Shown here: one piece after another, positions 25,401-35,300 of the stretch
Layout: each line of letters starts with the position of its first letter
Position numbering within the stretch: the first letter of the stretch is position 1
Source of the DNA: Mytilus galloprovincialis
Taxonomy: Eukaryota; Mollusca; Bivalvia; Mytilida; Mytilidae
Reading direction: 5' to 3'
Assembly: GCF_965363235.1 (NCBI RefSeq)
Contig: NC_134846.1
Location: 71,646,724-71,710,723, forward strand
Length of the DNA: 64,000 nt
Notes under the pieces: generated by a model
Database searches by the model: none
What the model saw: the letters and a program-made list of their open reading frames with translations, nothing else
What the model was told of the DNA's origin: nothing
Made by a program: the position numbers and the translations under genes

Positions 25401-26723
25401 TTTAGTTGTGTCTTATTCAGAGTCCAGTTTTGTCTCTCCTGTATTTTGAATGATATTTAGTTGTGTCTTATGCAGAGTCCAGTTTTGTCTGGCCTGTATT
25501 TTGTAAGTTTAGTTGTGTCTTATTCAGAGTCCAGTTTTGTCTCTCCTGTATTTTGAATGATATTTAGTTGTGTCTTATGCAGAGTCCAGTTTTGTCTGGC
25601 CTGTATTTTGTAAGTTTAGTTGTGTCTTATTCAGAGTCCAGTTTTCTCTCTCCTGTATTTTGAATGATATTTAGTTGTGTCTTATGCAGAGTCCAGTTTT
25701 GTCTGGCCTGTATTTTGTAAGTTTAGTTGTGTCTTATTCAGAGTCCAGTTTTGTCTCTCCTGTATTTTGAATGATATTTAGTTGTGTCTTATGCAGAGTC
25801 CAGTTTTGTCTGGCCTGTATTTTGTAAGTTTAGTTGTGTCTTATTCAGAGTCCAGTTTTGTCTCTCCTGTATTTTGAATGATATTTAGTTGTGTCTTATG
25901 CAGAGTCCAGTTTTGTCTGGCCTGTATTTTGTAAGTTTAGTTGTGTCTTATTCAGAGTCCAGTTTTGTCTGGCCTGTATTTTGTAAGTTTAGTTGTGTCT
26001 TATTCAGAGTCCAGTTTTGTCTGGCCTGTATTTTGTAAGTTTAGTTGTGTCTTATGCAGAGTCCAGTTTTGTCTCGCCTGTATTTTGAATGATGTTTAAT
26101 TTTCTATTTTTAGCTTTCCATCTTTTAACATCCTTGTTGCTGTTGATGAAGAATAATGCAGAGGTATATATCTTATTTTGCCAGGAGTATCTAAGAGTTT
26201 TTTTTCATCACTTGGCCCTAAGCTAGCATTAAAAATATTCAACACTAAGCTAAATTAAATCAAACACTCCATAGGATTTTACTTAGAATTAAAAAAATCT
26301 ACAGAACTTTATGATTAAATTTTAAGCTTAAATTTTAACATATAATCTAATGCAGAAAACATTTCAAGTATAAAAATAAGATGTAGTATGATTGCCATTG
26401 AGACAACTCTCCACAAGAGACCAAATGTCACAGAAAGTAACAACTACATGTACATGTATATGTCACTGTACAGCCTTCTTGATAATTTCTTTAGAATTTG
26501 AGTTACGCAATGAGGGTGACATGATATTATTTGTTTTAAATCAGACACTATAGGAAATAGAGAAACAAGAAGATAAATATAACATGTATTTCTAACTTGA
26601 AATTTTGTGTTACAGATGTGTGACTTGGCCAGTATTGTTGGAATGAACTGCTCACAACATGAAAAATTATCACCTCGAGTAAAAGAACTGTGTAGTAAAG
26701 CCCAGGAATTCTCAGCATTGTGA
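16402..26723 (+). CDS. DESI1: DESI1-like PPPDE isopeptidase with C-terminal PUL domain (10 exons)
   Basis: Thiol isopeptidase of the PPPDE fold; vertebrate DESI1 removes SUMO from substrates. Exons are 16402-16486, 17641-17735, 18550-18659, 18821-18943, 19545-19839, 20393-20728, 21138-21311, 24109-24184, 26114-26163 and 26616-26723: 1452 bases, 483 residues, frame unbroken. The PPPDE domain spans about residues 7-150, with the catalytic pair at His37 (WHTGIVAY) and Cys108 ([15 protein letters not shown]), the same spacing as DESI1. Residues about 150-235 form a Gln/Ser/Pro-rich linker ending in an acidic stretch. Residues about 240-480 are all-helical and match the PUL domain of PLAA/Ufd3 (compare [20 protein letters not shown]), which binds the segregase p97/Cdc48. 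Human DESI1 (168 residues) lacks this part. The start is the first ATG after a splice acceptor (16386) and matches the DESI1 N-terminus. Confidence 0.94.
16659..16696. repeat. Perfect 18-bp inverted repeat
   Basis: acaatgtaagaaaagggt is followed after two bases by its exact complement. It may be the left edge of the hairpin element that ends at 17077. Confidence 0.9.
16778..16785. promoter_or_regulatory. Perfect TGACGTCA site
   Basis: A palindromic CRE-type octamer inside DESI1 intron 1, next to the hairpin at 16919-17077. A second perfect TGACGTCA lies at 55808-55815 beside another hairpin. A regulatory role is only a possibility. Confidence 0.4.
16919..17077. mobile_element. Long hairpin element 2 (MITE-like)
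   Basis: Arms 16919-16990 and 17006-17077 share agtataactaatcg, gaatatcaaaaataagacaa and cgtgtgac blocks. The 15-base centre is tcgtgctgcgcactc. Lies in DESI1 intron 1. Non-coding. Confidence 0.8.
17641..17735 (+). CDS. DESI1: DESI1-PUL exon 2, catalytic His
   Basis: Encodes [20 protein letters not shown] then [12 protein letters not shown], ending in phase 0 at gtaagt. His37 in WHTG is the catalytic histidine of the family. Confidence 0.95.
17736..18549. other. DESI1 intron 2, no recognised feature
   Basis: AT-rich except a GC-richer patch at about 18120-18200 (with the imperfect inverted repeat ggtctcgatggtcgagagacc). I tested that patch as a tRNA or SINE head and it does not fit. Confidence 0.5.
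18550..18659 (+). CDS. DESI1: DESI1-PUL exon 3
   Basis: Encodes [20 protein letters not shown] then [16 protein letters not shown] plus two bases. Compare PGGTLLGPPDSVVDVGSTEV in human DESI1. Confidence 0.95.
18821..18943 (+). CDS. DESI1: DESI1-PUL exon 4, catalytic Cys
   Basis: Encodes [20 protein letters not shown] then [20 protein letters not shown]. Cys108 in HNCNNF is the nucleophile. Ends with two bases of a Thr codon before gtaagt. Confidence 0.95.
19545..19839 (+). CDS. DESI1: DESI1-PUL exon 5, end of PPPDE and linker
   Basis: Starts [20 protein letters not shown], matching the end of human DESI1, then continues into a Gln/Ser/Pro-rich linker and an acidic [16 protein letters not shown]. 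This is where the invertebrate protein departs from the short vertebrate one. The donor is gttagt. Confidence 0.92.
20393..20728 (+). CDS. DESI1: DESI1-PUL exon 6, start of PUL domain
   Basis: 112 codons in phase 0 on both sides, predicted all-helical (for example [20 protein letters not shown]). The start of the PUL-like region is judged from its position and the later, clearer match. Confidence 0.92.
21138..21311 (+). CDS. DESI1: DESI1-PUL exon 7, PUL domain
   Basis: 58 codons, [20 protein letters not shown] to [15 protein letters not shown], ending at the donor gtttgt. The last 38 bases plus the donor are the unit that has been amplified in the following intron. Only this first donor keeps the frame. 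Confidence 0.92.
21274..23168. repeat. 43-bp minisatellite derived from DESI1 exon 7 and its donor, about 44 copies
   Basis: The unit is taatagctacagcagtgtat followed by aacttgtgtagatatcaggtttg. The first copy is the real end of exon 7 plus its donor (cag|gtttgt). Common variants are tac/cac in the second codon-like position. A few copies are shortened to about 28-29 bp (taatagctcttgtgtag). Since 43 is not a multiple of 3, translation past the first donor meets TAA within one unit. Confidence 0.97.
23348..23575 (-). repeat. 'tacacggatgccccac' family fragment, reverse
   Basis: tttttatgccccacttaaga and agaggggtatattgtttttt with ggtctgtgcgtct are the reverse of the 3' edge at 36950-37005 and 58930-58983 (taggtggggcataaa). 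Confidence 0.75.
24109..24184 (+). CDS. DESI1: DESI1-PUL exon 8, PUL domain
   Basis: Starts after attttcag; encodes [20 protein letters not shown] then LSEQT plus one base before gtttgt. Confidence 0.92.
24588..26095. repeat. Higher-order minisatellite, 55-bp and 52-bp units, about 28 copies
   Basis: Both units begin ttagttgtgtcttatgcaga (or ...attcaga). One ends gtctctcctgtattttgaatgatat and the other gtctggcctgtattttgtaagt, largely alternating as a 107-bp pair. It fills most of the intron between DESI1 exons 8 and 9. Each unit carries a tatgcag or tattcag acceptor-like word, and each 52-bp unit also carries a gtaagt donor-like word. Confidence 0.95.
26114..26163 (+). CDS. DESI1: DESI1-PUL exon 9, PUL domain
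   Basis: A short 50-base exon after tatttttag encoding [17 protein letters not shown], which corresponds to the RLLVALGTLISDDSNA helix of PLAA. The donor is gtatat. It sits 19 bases after the second minisatellite ends. Confidence 0.9.
26365..26470 (-). repeat. Retroelement tail fragment, reverse
   Basis: aagatgtagtatgattgcca followed by ttgagacaactctccacaag is the reverse complement of the tail seen at 9415-9497. Lies in the last DESI1 intron. Confidence 0.8.
26616..26723 (+). CDS. DESI1: DESI1-PUL exon 10 (stop codon)
   Basis: Encodes [20 protein letters not shown] then [15 protein letters not shown] and TGA at 26721-26723. It matches the end of the PUL domain of PLAA (AKSLGVDSQI...PAKVSECCRFIL). 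Confidence 0.94.
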   Translation: MCDLASIVGMNCSQHEKLSPRVKELCSKAQEFSAL

Positions 26724-27319
26724 TATTTATGATGATATATAATATATGAAGAACAATATCAAAACTTGATGTACATTGAACTGTTTTTACAGTTCACATC
26801 ATGGAGATTTTTTAAAAGATATTTGTAGTATCATTGCATTACCCTATTTTGAATGTTACTTAAACTGTGCCAATATAGAAAAAAATCTAAAAAATAAGTC
26901 AAAACACTATTTTTTATGTAATATTTGCATCCTTTTTATTTTTTCAAAACACTACTAGATTTTTTCCGTTTGATTCCCTGTTGTGTGCTTCAATAGTGGT
27001 TACAAAAAATTGACAGAAGATTTTAAAAAAGCATGAGTAGTTTATTTAAGGGACACAGTAGTAGCCTTGAAAAGTTCTTGTGACCTGTATGCCCCCTGCA
27101 CCTACCAAAAACGTTTTTCTATGTAGATTTGAATTTAACATAAGGTTAATATATCATAATTTGCATACAGTATTTATTCTTGTAATTACAAATTAAATGT
27201 TGTTTTTTAAATTCCAAATAGACTGTGCCAGTTGATATTATGGGAGCAAAGAAATCACTTTGTTTTAAATTTGATTTCTCATTTTACAAGATTTATTATA
27301 CATATTTTATTATCACCAC
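26724..27319 (+). other. DESI1 3' flank / probable 3' UTR
   Basis: AT-rich sequence after the stop. No clear poly(A) signal close to the stop was identified, so the 3' UTR end is not set. Nothing else recognised. Confidence 0.4.
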
Positions 27320-27323
27320 TTAA

Positions 27324-29144
27324 GGATGTACTTAGGTGAAATTAAATAAATCAAGAATTTAAAATGATACTATAAGCTGGAATGAGGAGTGGCGGCAACT
27401 TGTCCTTGCCCTATGTGCCAAAAGGCATAACAAGGACTTAGTAAGTAAATAAGCTGGAAGAGTATTGGTTAAGGATCAAAATAAGCTAAAAATATTGATA
27501 GGTCATGGAGCTCCTTTTCAAGATAATTGATTTATATTTTTACTCTATATTTGCATTGGTATTATTTGGGTCTCAAATCAAAAGAAAGAAAATCAAGAAT
27601 ATGCTTAAATGTTGTCAAATTACCTTTTATGAGCTATTAAGTCTTTTACAGTGGCGTAGCTAGGTCATTTTAACTTTTCGCCCTACCCTCGACAAAGGTC
27701 TTAGGACCCAAAGTGGGTCCAGGTCAAAGCAATGGGTGGAAGTGGGTTCAAGTGGGTGAAGCACCCGAAAGCTAACAAGTTATCGAGAATGATACCATTC
27801 CTGTCGTTCGTTTTTTCGATGACATGAACATGAAATACCTAATATGTTCAGGTGCAATATTAAAATTGGTAAAGGGTTCCTGGTTCTGGCTTGGGATTTC
27901 TTCCCTCAAAACGTGAATCCATTTATCAGTCCATTACAGGATTTAAATAAAAATAAACATTTTTTTTTTATATATTTGTTCTTGATCTGCAATATTAACT
28001 TCTGCCCTAATTTCATGCCAATCTATGAAGGTTTATAAAACTATCATGTAAAACAAATCTTAGACCATCTGGTAATTGCGTAAAGATAAGTTTGTTTGTC
28101 AGTATGATACTGAAAAATGAACACAAAAAAATTTACTTTCAAAATTTTGCTCCAGACACAAAATCATAAAAAGCTTCTGCTAAAATTTCATAAAATTTGG
28201 TGAAGGTTTGACAAAGTAACTGACGTGTAACAAACTTTAACCCCAGACTTAAACTACTTGTTAACTGCAAAAAAAAATCCTTTTATCAGTAAAATACAGG
28301 AAAATTAAACATATAATTCTGTCTTATGTAATAATGCTGTATTTTCACTGGATGAGAGAAATGAAACTTTTTACAAATTTCCATATCTTGAGATTTTCTT
28401 TTCTCTGCCTTTGTATTTGTCATTAGGGAATTCCATTTGTGACTTCTACTCTATTTGCTAGCAAATCTCAAACCAAAGAGCATTCAGTGGAATTAAACAA
28501 GTATATTATGCTTACAAGGGGTATTTGCTAAAAATACCGGTTGAAAGATAAAAAAAATCCTTTCGCCTAATGGATCTGAAAGTTTGTTTATCTCTGAACC
28601 GGTGTTTGGCAAATACCCCTTGTAAGCATGATATAATTGTATAAAATTTCATTCTTGTGCTTTGGATACTCTTTTGATCATAAACAGTTTCTGTCAAACT
28701 TCCATAAAATTTCATGAAAACTTACTCACATACTGAACTAAATATTGACGCAGCCGACGAAATTTAGGATCGCTATGTCACAGACTCAACAAAAATGCAA
28801 ACCACATAACAAATCTCAGCAGAACAAATATATAATATGATAACATTTGGTTGAAAAGTAAATTTGGTCATTTTTATTTGTGCAATAACAAGCCGTTGAA
28901 GAACAAATCAAGACCGATATGCTTTTAATTCATTCTTTTTATTATAATTAGATTAAAATATATTTTGTTTTATTAAAATTCAAGTGTACGCTCAGGCTTT
29001 TTGACCTATACGTAGATATGCACCTTCTATATTAAAAGATAAATAGGTGTTATGGGGCAAAATATTTTACCTTGTATCATATGGAAAAACACCAAGGAGT
29101 CCGAACATTTGACACAAATTTCAAAACCTCACCAAAGTACATCC
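27324..29144. mobile_element. TTAA-flanked 1.8-kb element with GGATGTACTT ends
   Basis: TTAA at 27320-27323 and 29145-29148 flank inverted ends: ggatgtacttaggtga on the left and, reversed, ggatgtactttggtga on the right (15 of 16 bases). TTAA target duplication is typical of piggyBac-type transposons. No transposase frame is visible, so the copy is non-autonomous. It contains the hairpin at 28505-28634. Confidence 0.72.
28505..28634. repeat. Imperfect inverted repeat inside the TTAA element
   Basis: Left arm attatgcttacaaggggtat...ccggtt (28505-28552) and right arm tttatctctgaaccggtgtt...taagcatgatat (28587-28634) are complementary with scattered mismatches. Confidence 0.75.
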
Positions 29145-29386
29145 TTAAACCATATATTTGTTGAGTAACCATGGCAAAGGTCTGTTATATCATGACATGT
29201 TATGAAATATGTTTTGAAGTTTTGCTATCTTTGTTATTTATTTGAAAATAAAATGTAATAAAGAATTTTAAATGGTTTGATACTTCTTTGAGCTGACCAT
29301 GTGTGGTCGATATCAACTACCTTTCAATGTCCTCAAAAAATTTAATGACAGCAAAAACATATGTCTGTTTTGGTATATCATCATAT

Positions 29387-29509
29387 AGATTCTACCACTG
29401 CATCGAGTGTGATACGATATTTATCCACTCAAGACGGTTAAAAATTTTTAAATTTAACTGTCGAGAGTGGATAAATATCATATCACACGAAATTTGGTGG
29501 TAGAATCTG
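29387..29509. mobile_element. Long hairpin element 3 (MITE-like)
   Basis: Arms share agattctaccac, gtgtgata-gatatttatcca and ctc-gac-gttaaa blocks, meeting at an A/T-rich centre. The flank at 29590-29700 holds gtgacatcat, gccgtcacat and gacgtcataattgg, echoing the TGACGT-rich flanks of the other hairpins. Confidence 0.7.
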
Positions 29510-29759
29510 TTTCTCTAATGATTTTCAAGCAATACGCAGGCAAACGTATTCCTTCTTTGCGACTGATTTGCAAAAAGATGTGTTCTTTCTATGTGACATC
29601 ATCGGGTATGGTTGCCTTTTTTCATGCCGTCACATTAGGAAATTCAGAGGAAACAATACAATTGGACGTCATAATTGGATTTTAACCAATGAAGAACTGA
29701 GATCAAACAAACCACACGTTGATCAAATTTTTTTATACAATGGGTACAGAAAGGGATAA

Positions 29760-30940
29760 ATTGATGAAGAATTAGAGAAAAGGTGTTTCAAGAAAAGCTG
29801 CAAATTTATATTATAGAAATTGTCAAATGGTATACTAATTTTTCAGATATAAAATTTTCTATTTATTGATAGAAGTAGACCATCAGATTTCTACTCATGT
29901 TTAATTGCTAAACTAGTGCTTTGACATGGGTATAGAAATGGATATATATAAACTACAATGTATAAACAACTCGCTTACTACAGTTCTTTGATAGGACTAA
30001 TGAAAGTCGAAAAAAAACTGTTTATACGTTTAAATTTTTTTGCCAATTCATACTTTGTAGATAGATGGGTTATGATGTTAAGTTTCCATTTGGCACATTT
30101 CTCTTGTTCTTGGTTCTCAATTGCTGTAGTTGGCAAAACCTCTCAGAATTTAGGTCCTCAATTCTCTTCAACTTTATACTTGATTTTGCTTTTTTGTTTT
30201 AACATCTATTCAAGCATCACTGAGGAGTCTTGTAGATGAAAAGCATATCTGGCATACAAAATTTTCAGCCTGGTATCTGTGATAAGTTTTATTGGTTGCC
30301 ACTGCTGTTGTAGGGTATCAAGGGTATCATCAGCCCAGTAGTGCAAGTCTGGTATATTTAATGTCTTTTTTTATGGTTCAATAAACCTCCTGTAAATGAT
30401 GTTGTTTCGGGATTAGATTTTTTACTTACAGTGAGAAATAGTATTATGTGCTTCATATGTGTTGGATCTATTGTAATGTAATAGTAAGATAAACTTTACA
30501 TGTTCTATGGATTGGATATATGATGTACAGGACTGTCGGATAGGAGTCATCCGACCAAGATCTCTTATCATGGTTCATTGATCAATAAAACTGAAAATGG
30601 AAATGGGGAATGGGGAATGTTCAGTTTTTTGGGCATTCCCTTTGTTACCATTAAAAGAACTAGTTTACAAAATTTCAGGTCTGTTTTTTTTTTAATACTT
30701 AAAGCAATAGGTCAACTATAATTAGTCTATGGAATGATTGTAAGGTGTACATTCTGTAGGTAGATGTCAATTGTCCTTGGCCTGGTTTTCATGGTTCATT
30801 GGTCAGTGATAAGTTTTCATGGTTTTATAAATTCAACTTATGAACTTTCCATTCGAGGAAACTTCACAGTTGTAGCCATAATAGGAGTCCCTAAGGGGAA
30901 TTACATGGTTTATATTTAAGTAGAACCTAAATTGGGTAAA
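29760..30940. other. DESI1-TBL3 spacer, unassigned
   Basis: No convincing exon on either strand. Scattered words such as catggttcattgatca recur locally, suggesting old repeat sequence. Confidence 0.4.
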
Positions 30941-30949
30941 AAATTCGCC

Positions 30950-31430
30950 TATTTTGCTGTTAGATGCAGCTGGCTCAACAAAAATGATGAAATTTTACTT
31001 CTAGTTATTATCTTACGATCAAAATTATAAACAAGCTTCTGTCCAAGTTTGGTAGAAATCCAGGAGATCTTAAGATATTAATTAAAATTTTAAAGACTTT
31101 AACCAAAGAGTGAATGTAATGTTAACTGGCAGAAAAACTTAAGTCCTTTATAAGTAAATTATGGATAAATAGGATATTTTTTTCACAAAATTTACTTCTG
31201 GATAATATCTTATGATCATAAACAAGCTTCTGTCCAAGTTTGGTAGAAATACAGGATAGTTAAAGAAAGTTATCAAAATTTCAAAAACTTTAACCACAAT
31301 GTGAATATTTTTGGACGCATGTAGGATCGCTATGTCTTGATTTTGCGACAAAAGTTGAAGGCTTGAAATAAAAAGAGAACATATAAAATTTACCAATTCT
31401 ACAATCTATATGCAATAGGTAAATTTTATT
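30950..31430. repeat. Partial relative of the 27.3-29.1 kb element
   Basis: Shares aggatcgctatgtc (28768 and 31323) and repeated caagcttctgtccaagtttg followed by gtagaaat blocks (two copies, about 100-200 bp apart). Confidence 0.5.
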
Positions 31431-31574
31431 TGGTCTAGTTTGTTTGAACGAATGTTACATGTAGGTGTAGGGTTTATTTACTGTGACCTTATTTGTATGG
31501 TCCATTTTGTTAATGTTATTATTTGGTGTTTGATAGGTTTCTCAGGTTTTATAAGCAACACTGTGGTTTCATTA

Positions 31575-31782
31575 ATATTCGTTGGATACCAATTTTTGTG
31601 GATTTCGTGAGTACAGGAGAACCACAAATTTAAATGTTCAACAAATTACAAATTTTCAAAAGGAATGTATGCAGACTTTGCCAAAACCACGAAATTAAAT
31701 ATCCACGAATATACAAGTTTTAATCAAACCATGAAAATTGGTACCCACGAAAAAATAAATGAATCCACAGTAGATGCCATTA
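31575..31782 (+). repeat. Dispersed repeat, 'ggataccaat...gaaccacaaat' family, copy 2
   Basis: Reads cgttggataccaatttttgt, gagtacaggagaaccacaaa, ccacgaaattaaatatccac and atgaatccacagtag, in the same order as at 61768-61935. Confidence 0.8.
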
Positions 31783-31885
31783 TATTTGATGTATTGAATG
31801 ATTGTAAGGCATACATGTCTGTCTGGTATGGTTCATCTGACAGTGACCTGATTTTTATAGAACATTGAAACAAACAACCAAAAGA

Positions 31886-31978
31886 CATCTAGGTCAACTA
31901 TAGACAATGTCTCAAGCATCTAGGTCAACTATAGACAATGTCTCAAGCATCTAGGTCAACTATAGACAATGTCTCAAG
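31886..31978. repeat. 31-bp tandem repeat, 3 copies
   Basis: Unit catctaggtcaactatagac followed by aatgtctcaag; three essentially identical copies in tandem, downstream of the TBL3 stop. Confidence 0.97.
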
Positions 31979-32218
31979 CTCTAAACCATTCAGTCTATTT
32001 AAATTTGTGTATATATTTATACTGATATAGGGAAACAAATCTTTTTGCATAATGTCAGCTGTGTTCGGACTCTTAAAGAAACTAGTCAGCAAATTAGATA
32101 TTCACAACTAACAAATTACTTGCAAAAAAGGAATTTACCATTAGAAATAAAATAGGTTTACATATAATGGCCAATAGTGTTATAGAACTCAACAAATAGA
32201 TAATAACTAATATATTTT

Positions 32219-32332
32219 TTATTTCCTCTTCTTTTTGTTGACAGCTTGTTTTACTCTTTTACGGCTGTCTATTTTCTTCCTTATTTTTCTTCTTTTCAAA
32301 GACAGTTTACTGTTTTCCTCCATTTTACTAAC
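32219..32332 (-). CDS. TBL3: TBL3 last coding exon, basic tail
   Basis: Encodes VSKMEENSKLSLKRRKIRKK, IDSRKRVKQAVNKKKRK and TAA at 32219-32221. Strongly basic, a likely nuclear/nucleolar targeting signal. An AATAAA overlaps the stop (32218-32223) but is probably too close to act as the poly(A) signal. Confidence 0.88.
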   Translation of the reverse strand, partial: VSKMEENSKLSLKRRKIRKKIDSRKRVKQAVNKKKRK

Positions 32333-35300
32333 CTGTCAAAATAGAAATTTAGAATTTTTTTTTTAATTAAAATTTTTTTTTTTTTTTTTTACAACAAATG
32401 AGTAAATAAAGTTTACAAGAAATAATACAACTAATTGTCTTTTCTTTCAGTATAATCAATACTTGTTAATGATTTTTAGGAAAGCCCTAATGCTTTATTG
32501 ACAGCTAACAAGTAACCTGTAACATGTATGAATGCTGTGAGCATTCTGAATTCGTAAGTCCCGTACAGATACAGAAATGGAAGGCCTATAGTAATCACTT
32601 GCTCTTCCGTGCATCTGTCAGTCACAAATAATTTCAAAACTCTAATTTTAAAACCCTCATTAAAACAATAAACATGGTATGAGTTCAGCGTTGAAACTTG
32701 GTGTGAATATTCCTAAAATCCTTTTTTCTGCCTTACTTTAAACTACCTGGAGTTTACCACTACTTAATTGGTGTGTCATGTACCCAGAAGGAAACCCTAC
32801 ATTGAAAGATATGGTCAAAAACATAACTCAACTAAAACATCCCTGTGTGTTTGTACAAATATCATTTCTGTGTAATAACCCTATTGGCATCATCCATTAC
32901 TTATTTACATGCTGCAGGGCTGCCATTACTATCTAGTTACTTACCAAATTACTGTGTTTCATTTTGTCTTCATCTTCATCAGACATTTCCATATTTTCAT
33001 CGTCATCAACATTATTTGGATTTTTGTCAATAACAAATTGTCCAACTCTGTCTTCAGTTTCACTGCTTTAAAAAAGACAAAAATAAAAATGTGATCAAGT
33101 ACTGATTTATTTTGCAGGTCTTGAAAACCACACAGTGAAAAATAGCTTAGTTATACTGCAATCATAATGTTTTGATGTTAATCTTTTGTCATACAAAAAG
33201 ATAAAATTGAGAATGGAATTAAGGAATGTGTCAAAGAGACAACAACCCAACCAAAGAGCAGCAAGCAGAAACTGTTCATATTAATATCTTATCAGAACCA
33301 GGGTATTCTACATGCTTTTTGGCTAGAATTTTGATTTAAAACACTGTGTTTACAAAATCTTTTAAACAAAGCATAGTAAAAGAAACAATACCTTTATGTC
33401 AGATAATATTTTTCTTTTCTTTCACACACATAATAATTTATGTGTGTGTCTTCTGTATTTAAAAAAACCTCTAGCATATAAAGGATAAAATGCTTTATAA
33501 ATATAATTGTGTATGAATACCTGTTTATATCAGTTATTCCTTTCATACACTGCCATGTGTACTCCACAAACATGGCTTGTTGTTGTAGTCTTGTCAATCT
33601 GTTGAAATGTCTCTCTGAAAATAGATTAAACACATAAAAATTCCATATATGTGAGTTTGGTATAGGGTGCTCATCTGTTTTATATTCATATACTTATGTA
33701 TGCACACTTTTAGGATTCAAATGTTACAATGGCAGACATGGGGCCGTTTCATTAAAATACACATTGCACCCAGGAAAGGCATTTTGAAAAAAAGAGTGAC
33801 AACCCATAGAAACCATTTTAGAGTGCTGCGTACATTCAAACCCATACAACATAATGTTTTATACCCACCCATTGTGGTAAATTTATGTTGCTATTCCCTA
33901 GTTTTATGTATGCTTTTATAGAACAGCCTTTACTAGTGAAATATCATTTAGCTTCTGCAGGTGTTTTATTGCTTTTAAATACTTATAAAGATTTAGACAA
34001 TTTTAGGAACTTTTAATATGTTGTATTGGTGAACTTAAAACTTTTGTCTGATTCATCAAACTAAAATAATCATAAAATTTGTTTTTAAAAACAGTATAGC
34101 AATTTGCCATCCCATTATAAGCTTACATTGTAATTACTAGCACATTATAATTACTAGAGCACCTGTCATTTACTTACCGGTGTAAGGTAATAAAGATTCT
34201 ATTGTTGATTTCATATTAGGAAACTTCAGAAGATCTTCTGCTGTGTAAGATTTCAACACTATAGACAATATAAACTGTGCTTCATGACAGTTTTTACTGT
34301 TTGTATTCCACTGACCACAAAATCTCAAAACAGCATCTGAAAACAAAAAACGTTTCATATACTTATCTTGATTTAAAAAAAAAATTGTGTTACTTTATTT
34401 TTTTTTTTTTTAAATCAATAATACACACAATACTGGTATCTGTATCTTTATTTCAGCTTCAAGGCAAGTTTTATATAGACAATGAAAGAAATATGTCGTT
34501 TCAAGAAATGCCATATATATTTTACCCAAACTTCATTAACTACTGAAAAGTACCAAAAAATTTATAAACAAACAAACAGTAACTGAATGGGCCTGGATAT
34601 TAAGATCCAACTGGACATTTTAAACCTATATTAATCTCAAAAGATGTGATAACAAATGCTTACCCAACTGGTCCTGTCTTAATTTTTGTAAAGTTGCTTG
34701 TAAGTCTTCTACTCCAGACTGGCTAGCTAATATTTCTGAAACATTAAATATATCATGTACATGGTACTTATGAGTTGAAATCGTTTATATGTTTGACCTC
34801 TTGTGAAATGATAGATTGATTCTCATTCTATTGCCACCATCACAGTATATTTAATTGTTAAAATTGTTTAAATGTAGTGCTGTAACTTTGAAGCAAGGGG
34901 GAAAAGTATTTTCAAGATTTTTTTGTCCTTCTATCAATCAACCAGATGCTTCGCAGGGCGCAGCTTTATACGACCGCACAGGTTGAACTCTGAACGGTTG
35001 GGGCAAGTATGGACACAACATTCAAGCTGGATTCAGCTCTAAATTTGGATTGTGATTAAATAGTTGACACAGCATAGGTTTCTGACACAGAATGAATGTG
35101 GTCTAATGAACTTAAAATTTTGTTTTGGCCTTTGAGCAATTCACTATGCTGTTGAATATAAATTCTCTCAAAAAAAATGTTTGAAGAAATTTTCTTTTTA
35201 TTTATGAGATCTGAAATGAGAAAATTGAAACCCCCCCAATTTTTTTTTCACATCCTGCTTTCCCTTATTCCAAAACTGATCTCAATTCAAATTTCTAATG

